Below, one piece after another: positions 58,669 through 64,000 of a stretch of DNA of 64,000 nt. The stretch is from Raffaelea ambrosiae. Lineage: Eukaryota > Ascomycota > Sordariomycetes > Ophiostomatales > Ophiostomataceae. Made by a program: the position numbers and the translations under genes. The first letter of the stretch is position 1. The number at the start of each line of letters is the position of its first letter. The notes under the pieces are model-generated. The model searched no databases and was not told where the DNA came from. It saw only the letters and a list, made by a program, of their open reading frames with translations. Location of the stretch: positions 620,001 to 684,000 of the forward strand of contig PCDI01000001.1 in the NCBI GenBank assembly GCA_002778195.1, written 5' to 3'.

Positions 58669-59752
58669 CTAATACGGCTTCACGCCCGCCAGCTTCAGCA
58701 GCTTGTCGCTCATCTCGGGCAGCTCCAGGGGCCGGTCGCGGTCCCGCGGGTCCCGCGTTCCGTCCTCCAGCAGCGTGTGCGCCGACCGCGCCACAATGTT
58801 GTCGTGCGGCCAGTGCGTCGTCCCGCCGTACGCGGCAAACACGTTTCTCTTGAGCGCCAGCTGCTCCGGGCTGGCCAGCCGCGCCGGCGTGTACGCCGCA
58901 TAGATCACCGTCCGGATCTGGCGGCTGCCCTCCTCCGGCTCCGCCCCGTAGTGCACCAGCCGGCTGTCCCACAGGATGAGGTCGCCCACGTCGGCGCACA
59001 CCTTGACCGGCGCCACGCCGGTGCGCCGGCGGATCCACGCCAGCTGGTCCGCGCTGAACAGGTAGAGGTCGCGGGGCTGCCAGCGGGCGCGGTCGGTCTG
59101 CGTGTCGAAGAACTCCTCGAAGCACCGGTGGCTGCCCGGGTACACGACGAGGCCGCCGTCCTGGGGCCCCGCGGGGGCCAGGTTCAGGAGGCCCTGGACG
59201 CAGTGGAGCCCGCGGCGCAGCGGGCTCTGGTCGGTGTGCTCCCAGGCGGGCTTGCGAGCGACGTCGCGGCGGTTCGGCAGGGTGACATTGAGGCTGTCGA
59301 AGCTGGCCAGCAGCTCGTCGGTGCCCCAGATGGCGGCAAACGCCGCGAGCACGCCCGGCTCCAGGCGGGCGTCCCACATGAACTTTTCGTGCGGCACGCA
59401 GTAGGTGGCAAACGTGTTGATCTTGCTCTGCACGGGCAGGTTGGCCCGGACCCAGGTCGACGGGTCGTCGAGGTCGAGCGCCGTGCCAAAGGACGTCAGC
59501 CACGCGTGCGCGGCCTGCCGGTAGCCCAGCGCGCGGTCGCGCGGGATGGCGCCCTTGACCACCACGTAGCCCTGGGTGTCGAGGTCCTGGAGCCATGACT
59601 GGGACTGGAGCTTGCTCCTGGGGCCCCGAGTGTCAGAAGGGGGACAAGAAGACAGTAGTGAAGTCAGCCGGGTGGACCTACTTGACGGCGTCGCCCATGG
59701 GTGCCGGTTTCAGCCGCGGCGATGCATCTGGTGAGATGGCGATGGGAGCCAT
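58669..59752 (-). CDS. Phytanoyl-CoA dioxygenase (PhyH) family protein
   Basis: Minus-strand exons 59752-59682 and 59617-58669 join in phase 2 (DAV-KSKLQSQ) to 339 residues. The jelly-roll 2-oxoglutarate/Fe(II) fold is marked by the HxD pair in AWEHTDQSPLRRGLHCVQG, the GGLVVYPGSH strand, and the distal His and Arg in LILWDSRLVHYGA and SRQIRTVIYAAY. PhyH enzymes hydroxylate acyl-CoAs or, in fungi, many secondary metabolites. The start 59752 is the only ATG before the splice donor GTAGGT. Very high third-position GC creates a long shadow frame on both strands. The neighbouring FAD monooxygenase on the same strand could act in the same pathway; this is inference. Confidence 0.87.
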
Positions 59753-61372
59753 GGCTGCCTCAAAACAATCAAGCAAGCAAATGGAGAAAAGAGAGCAGAT
59801 AATATACCGCTATCTGATTTTGATGTTCCTTTTTTTTTTCTCTTTTTCTGGTTTTTTCTCGAATGCCAGTCGTCTACCCGGTTGGGACCTGCTAGGTAGA
59901 TCTCGAGCGGTTGGTGTCCAAAAGTTTCTTTTCTGTTTTCAGTTGCAAATCCTAGGTCTTGTTCCCGGCGCTCGTCTTGGGACTCCCCGATGGTGCCCGA
60001 GATTTCCGTCAATCCGGGGGAAGAGGGCGTGCTGCGGTTTCGGCGGACGTTATCGCACCCTCCCTGAGCAAGATTGGAGCTGCCATTCCAGGTTGCAAAG
60101 GGCCGCCAGACGACTGTAGGTATCCAAGCATTTTGTTTGACAGCGGCAACTTGCGCAACTTGCGCAACTTGCTTTCTCTTGATCCTCCCCCCAAACCTGC
60201 CAAAAAGGAATCGCCAACCTGCCGAGCTTCAGAAAAAGGCAGCCTATGTCGCCCCTGCTTCAGGAAGCATGAAGCCAATTGTGCTGAAGTTGTACTATCG
60301 TATTAACAGAAATTTGGAACCGACACAAAAACACCAAGGTTCATGTGAAGTTCCCCCATACCTTTGGCTTCCTCAAAACGAACAACACGTCTCCAAGAAG
60401 CAGTACGATGACCACAACCATGGTAGTGGGAAAGTGTGATACGGAATACAGATTTTTCTCTCAGACGGTACCTCATGATAAAATTGAGTCCATATGCCAA
60501 ACAAGCAGGCTCTGGTGAACTGTACTCAGCTTTCTCACCCACACAAGTCTGGAAATTGCATTCTAGCACGTCGGCCTTTTTCTACCCCGCATGGAAGATA
60601 ATGTCAATACACCTCTTCAGAAGAACACGGAATATTTCGCATTGAAAACCCAGCCTTGTCAACCGCATCCTTTTTCACCGCGAATATGCCCCACCTTCCC
60701 TTGAGAGTACTTTCCCTTTCGTCGGGTTATTCCATCTTAATTTCGACTACAAACAACAATTGCGCAATGTATCTCGACAGCAACACATTTGAGTTGAAAC
60801 GAGTAACGCAACAAGACCAACCTGGCGTGCGAGCAGTCGACACTCAGCGACACCGTCCACTCTTTGCTTAGGTGGCACTAGACGCTCTTGTTTGTTACGC
60901 CGACCTCGAAGCGCCCGTGACTGACCACTGGCAGCTGCCAAATTGCAAGTGGTTTTCACATGGCTGGACTTTGTCAGAACCAATTACTCTTCAAAATGTT
61001 GTCTTGTAATAATACGGGCCCAAAGGGAACCAGGCCACAGTACCCGTAGGTTGGTGTACTTTGAAAGCAAGGGTAGTCTGGGTCTAGTGGACGGGCGCAT
61101 AATGTTCTGCATGGACCTGCATCTGGCCGTACTCGTAGACGCAGAAAAGAAGCTGCAGCGCATGCAGCTAGAGAGGCAAGGCCCAAACAAGGAGAACAAA
61201 GTCAAGAACAAGAAGATTTTGCACCAGCAGACTTGACTCGCGTCGCGTTGATAGTGTTTGCAGTTTCGACCACGGCGGTTGTCTCTTGGGGAACCGAAAA
61301 CTAGAGAGAAGATCCCAGGCTCATGAGCACAAAAACAAGCCCGGAATTCCCATCCAAGAAACAACCAGAACT
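59753..61372. other. Intergenic region, no protein gene recognised
   Basis: About 1.6 kb. It contains the promoter side of the PhyH gene and three perfect tandem copies of the 9-mer GCAACTTGC at 60146-60172. Frames are short and without motifs. Confidence 0.5.
60146..60172 (+). repeat. Three tandem 9-bp units
   Basis: GCAACTTGC is repeated three times without mismatch. GCAACTTGC has no coding context. Confidence 0.9.
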
Positions 61373-61462
61373 GGTTCCGTGGTGCAGTTGGTTAGCGCAT
61401 CGTACTAATATCTTCATTCGGGATACAATGCGAAAGTCGAGGGTTCGAGCCCCTCCGGGACC
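61373..61462 (+). tRNA. tRNA-Ile (anticodon AAT) with a 17-nt intron
   Basis: The cloverleaf can be drawn by hand. Acceptor stem GGTTCCG pairs with CGGGACC. D stem is GTGC/GCGC around an AGTTGGTTA loop. Anticodon stem TCGTA (61400-61404) pairs with TGCGA (61429-61433). The anticodon AAT is at 61407-61409. A 17-nt intron (61411-61427) sits between positions 37 and 38, the canonical site. The T arm is GAGGG-TTCGAGC-CCCTC. A discriminator A follows at 61463 and a T-run downstream (from about 61466) can end Pol III transcription. A/B-box promoters are internal. AAT would be read as inosine-modified IAU. Confidence 0.93.
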
Positions 61463-62510
61463 ATTCATTTTTGCATTTTTATGGTACTTTTCTTCTTCTT
61501 CTAATTTTGCCGGTTATCTTTTTTTTTTTGCCAAGTTGGGCTCTCCACAGTTTACTTGTGTCCCAAGAGATATCAAGACATACCAAAACGCGACTACCAA
61601 ACTCTGTCTTCGACTGTAGGTCTCATCAGCCAATGAAGCATGATTAGGTCTCAAGACCTAAGTTTCACGAGATGAAACAGGTATCTGTACAATGATCCGT
61701 GTAAGGCTGCACGGTGTAGGCCAAGCGTGTCCCCTGTGCTAGGCTAATCTATATAGGCAGGAGCTGGCAGGCGCTAGCCAATAATAGGCAAACAACACAG
61801 CCAGCAATAACAACAATGGCTATCCGGCCAATACGATAGCGTTGCACATTCAGGACCCCCGCCCGACGAACGTCCTTGATTTTTCTAGTGTTTTGTGTCG
61901 TCGTCAGGCGCTGCTGCCTGGCTGTGCCACCGGGCTGTTATCCTGCGACAATTCTGACGAATGAGACACATCCTCCCTCAATTTGACCGTTTTTCTCCAT
62001 TTCCCGCGCTATGCGCCGCCCGTGACAATTCCATACGAGTTACCATACAAGGAAATTGTCATCGCCGAATCTCACTTGTACAGATACCTGCATCACAGCC
62101 TCGACACTGTAAGAGATATGCGCAGGCATTCCGGAAAGGATACACGTTTGGCCGTGGAGAAGAAGAATCAATGGCCAGACGTGTTTTGCGAGAGTATAAA
62201 TAGCCTCGTCGAAGGTTCGAATTGAATTGAACTTGTCTTCTCTCTCTCTTCTCTTTCCATTCTTCTCATCATCAGAAACACAATCTTCATCTGCATCTTC
62301 ACGATCTTCTTCGTCTGCCCACCAATTTCTGAGCTACTCAGCTTCTCCAAAGTCCAAAAGACAAAAAGCGAACTTTCCAAGTTCCAATTTCCCAAAGTCT
62401 TCACACCCAGCTTCCCTATCTGCACTGCACCCGTGTCAAGGAAACTTGACATTTGCCCATCCACCCAATCCACCCATTCATTGCTTCAAGCAACTTCATC
62501 TGAGTTCAAG
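61463..62510. other. Intergenic region between tRNA and APH-type kinase gene
   Basis: About 1 kb. A 7-bp inverted repeat TAGGTCT-CA-AGACCTA lies near 61644-61660. A TATAAATA sequence at about 62194-62201 followed by a CT-rich tract (62230-62260) is a plausible core promoter and start region for the downstream kinase-like gene. Confidence 0.45.
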
Positions 62511-64000
62511 ATGGCCATCACCAGATCTACATCCTCGAGTGAGGTGGCAAAGACCGTCAGCGATGTCCTGAACAAAAAGTTTGGTCGTCAGGTAAGAGGA
62601 TACATGTACCGTTGGTACAAAAGCATATCCGACTCGTCTCCTTCTATGTCTCAAAGTCTCTTTTGTCCATTGCATCTTCTCTTCGATTTTTTTTTTCGTT
62701 TCATCTTCCGGTTCTCTTGTCTCTTGTCCCAGTGGCTCTTTGCATATATTGTCTCGAGAAAAATATGTCTTTCAAAGACATCAGTCTCCGGAGAAAATAT
62801 CATGTTTTTGGGAGGGGGGCAAAGAAAGGGAGAAGAGTGTGGATGGAACGAAAAAAAAAAAAAAAACCACCACCACAATCAGAAAAAACACAGGACAAAA
62901 AAAAAACATGAAAAGGTACGTTGAGGTGAGTAGCAATCATGGGCTAACGCTCATGACAGGCCATCAATGTGACCCTTGCGGGCGAGACCAACAACTCGCT
63001 CACCTACTACGCGACCCTCGGTCCTGATGTTGAGCTGGGCAGGGTCCCCGACACTATCCAGCCGGGTTGTGTCTTCTTGCCCAAGGACGTTACCAAGGTG
63101 TTCATGAAGTTCACGGCTCCCGATGCCATGCTCAATGACGACGTGGTCGTGGAGAACGAGGTCGCCATGGCGACCCTCTTTCGTGATGCTCTCAAGACGT
63201 ACCGTGGACGCCATCTTGTCGCCGACGTGTACGGCTGGCAACAGGCCAGTGCCGGCCAGCGCGGCTGGATCCTCATGGAACATCTTCCCGGCAAGAGCAT
63301 CAGCCGCGAAGAGTTCGCCAAGCTTGATCTCGACCAGGCCAAGGTAATCATCAACGGGGTTGCCAATTTGTTCAGACAGATCCAGCAGTACGACCTGCCT
63401 GCATCCTACAAGGGATACGGCGGAGCGCGCTTTGAGTTCGGCCAGGTTGTTCCCGGACCGACACCCATTTACGGCGCCAGCAAGGGGTGCGACACGTATC
63501 ACGAACTGTACACCGAGTGAGTATTGAAGAGACTTATAGTGACATCAGCCCCTGCTGCATCACTGCTTGACAGGCTAATCCATGGTACCACCACACCAGG
63601 TACTTCAACACGCAGCTTGACTTTATGGAAAAGTGCAAGATCATCGAGGGCTGGAAGGGCACCGACATGCGTCCCCGACTCGACAAGTTTGTGGCTGGAG
63701 GGTTCAAGCCGGTAGTTGAGAGCATCCTACCACTGAAGCCCCGCCAGACGCTGGTTCATGGCGACCTTGGTAAGCGACAGGACACTCCTACTTGCTGTGT
63801 TCCAGCTGCTGTGTTCCAGCACACATGTGTCTTGCATAGAGCGCTGTTGCCTAACATCCAAATCCTCCAATGCAGACCTGCACAACATGCTCTTTGACCC
63901 CAAAACGCACGCCATCACGGGTCTGCTGGACTTCAACTTCAGCCATGTTGCCTCCATGTGCGACGAGTATTTTTACTCGCTCTCTACTCTCAACACAATC
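62511..64000 (+). CDS. APH/choline-kinase-like phosphotransferase, 3' truncated by window edge
   Basis: Exons 62511-62591, 62960-63516, 63600-63769 and 63876 to beyond 64000 give 311 visible residues. Intron phases 0, 2 and 1 join cleanly (FGRQ-AINVTL; LYTE-YFNTQL; HGD-LDLHNM). Kinase-like landmarks are the N-lobe strand and Lys region (VTKVFMKFTAPDAMLNDDVVVENEV), the hinge (GWILMEHLPGKSIS), the catalytic loop LVHGDLDLHNMLFD with Asp and Asn, and LLDFNFSH, equivalent to the metal-binding DFG. The APH family phosphorylates small molecules with ATP; fungal expansions are mostly uncharacterised. The first intron is long (368 nt) and holds an A-run. Substrate unknown; the protein continues past the window. 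Confidence 0.87.

Noticed and set aside
58574..59596. Long frames in several phases on both strands
   Set aside because: They shadow the PhyH dioxygenase; only the 58669-59617 minus frame has the HxD and distal His motifs.
35674..59752. A classical secondary-metabolite gene cluster
   Set aside because: Transporter, regulator and oxygenases are present, but no PKS, NRPS, terpene cyclase or DMATS backbone gene lies in the window, and housekeeping-type genes interrupt the series.
1..64000. CRISPR arrays, transposases, plasmid or phage features
   Set aside because: No regularly spaced direct repeats, transposase or reverse transcriptase motifs, or long terminal repeats were seen; the window is fungal chromosomal DNA.

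Overview
The window reads as nuclear DNA of a filamentous ascomycete (Pezizomycotina, most likely Sordariomycetes; I cannot fix the genus). The signs are GC-rich coding exons, frequent 50-150 nt GT-AG introns with CTAAC/CTGAC-like branch sites, Zn2Cys6 transcription factors with glutamine tracts, and Pezizomycotina families such as a PTH11-like receptor, a psi-factor (Ppo) oxygenase and a fungal CorA-like protein. Exon structures below were deduced by joining reading frames across consensus splice sites. They are predictions without transcript support.

Layout. 0-20 kb is regulator-rich: the 3' part of a GAL4-type factor (1-1963), a SET-domain methyltransferase (2230-3934), a Zn2Cys6/Fungal_trans_2 factor (5304-7511), a large conserved protein of unknown function (7902-10885), and two further Zn2Cys6 factors that diverge from a 2.2 kb shared upstream region (14237-11507 minus, 16438-19885 plus). 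20-30 kb holds a low-complexity conserved protein (23842-20578 minus), a mitochondrial-carrier-like protein (26381-28141) and a PTH11-like membrane protein (30656-29098 minus). 31-41 kb holds an alpha/beta hydrolase, a decayed CorA-like gene, a DHA-type MFS transporter and an ammonium transporter with GATA motifs upstream. 41-52 kb holds an HSL-type esterase, an AflR-like Zn2Cys6 regulator, a Ppo-type fatty acid dioxygenase/P450 fusion and a divergently transcribed DUF2235/Tle1-like lipase-fold hydrolase. 53-64 kb holds a GRDP-like glycine-rich protein, an FAD monooxygenase, a PhyH dioxygenase, an intron-containing tRNA-Ile gene and the 5' part of an APH-type kinase.

How the parts may work together. 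Most genes look like separate housekeeping or regulatory loci. The stretch 40.9-51.8 kb could be an oxylipin module: a possible acyl-releasing hydrolase, a fatty acid oxygenase, an esterase and a pathway-type regulator side by side. The FAD monooxygenase/PhyH pair is a second possible metabolic pair. No polyketide synthase, NRPS or terpene synthase is present, so no classical biosynthetic cluster is called. I did not find a clearly new system. The best leads are the oxylipin neighbourhood, the altered isomerase motif in the Ppo protein, the CorA-like pseudogene and the very small exons in two genes.
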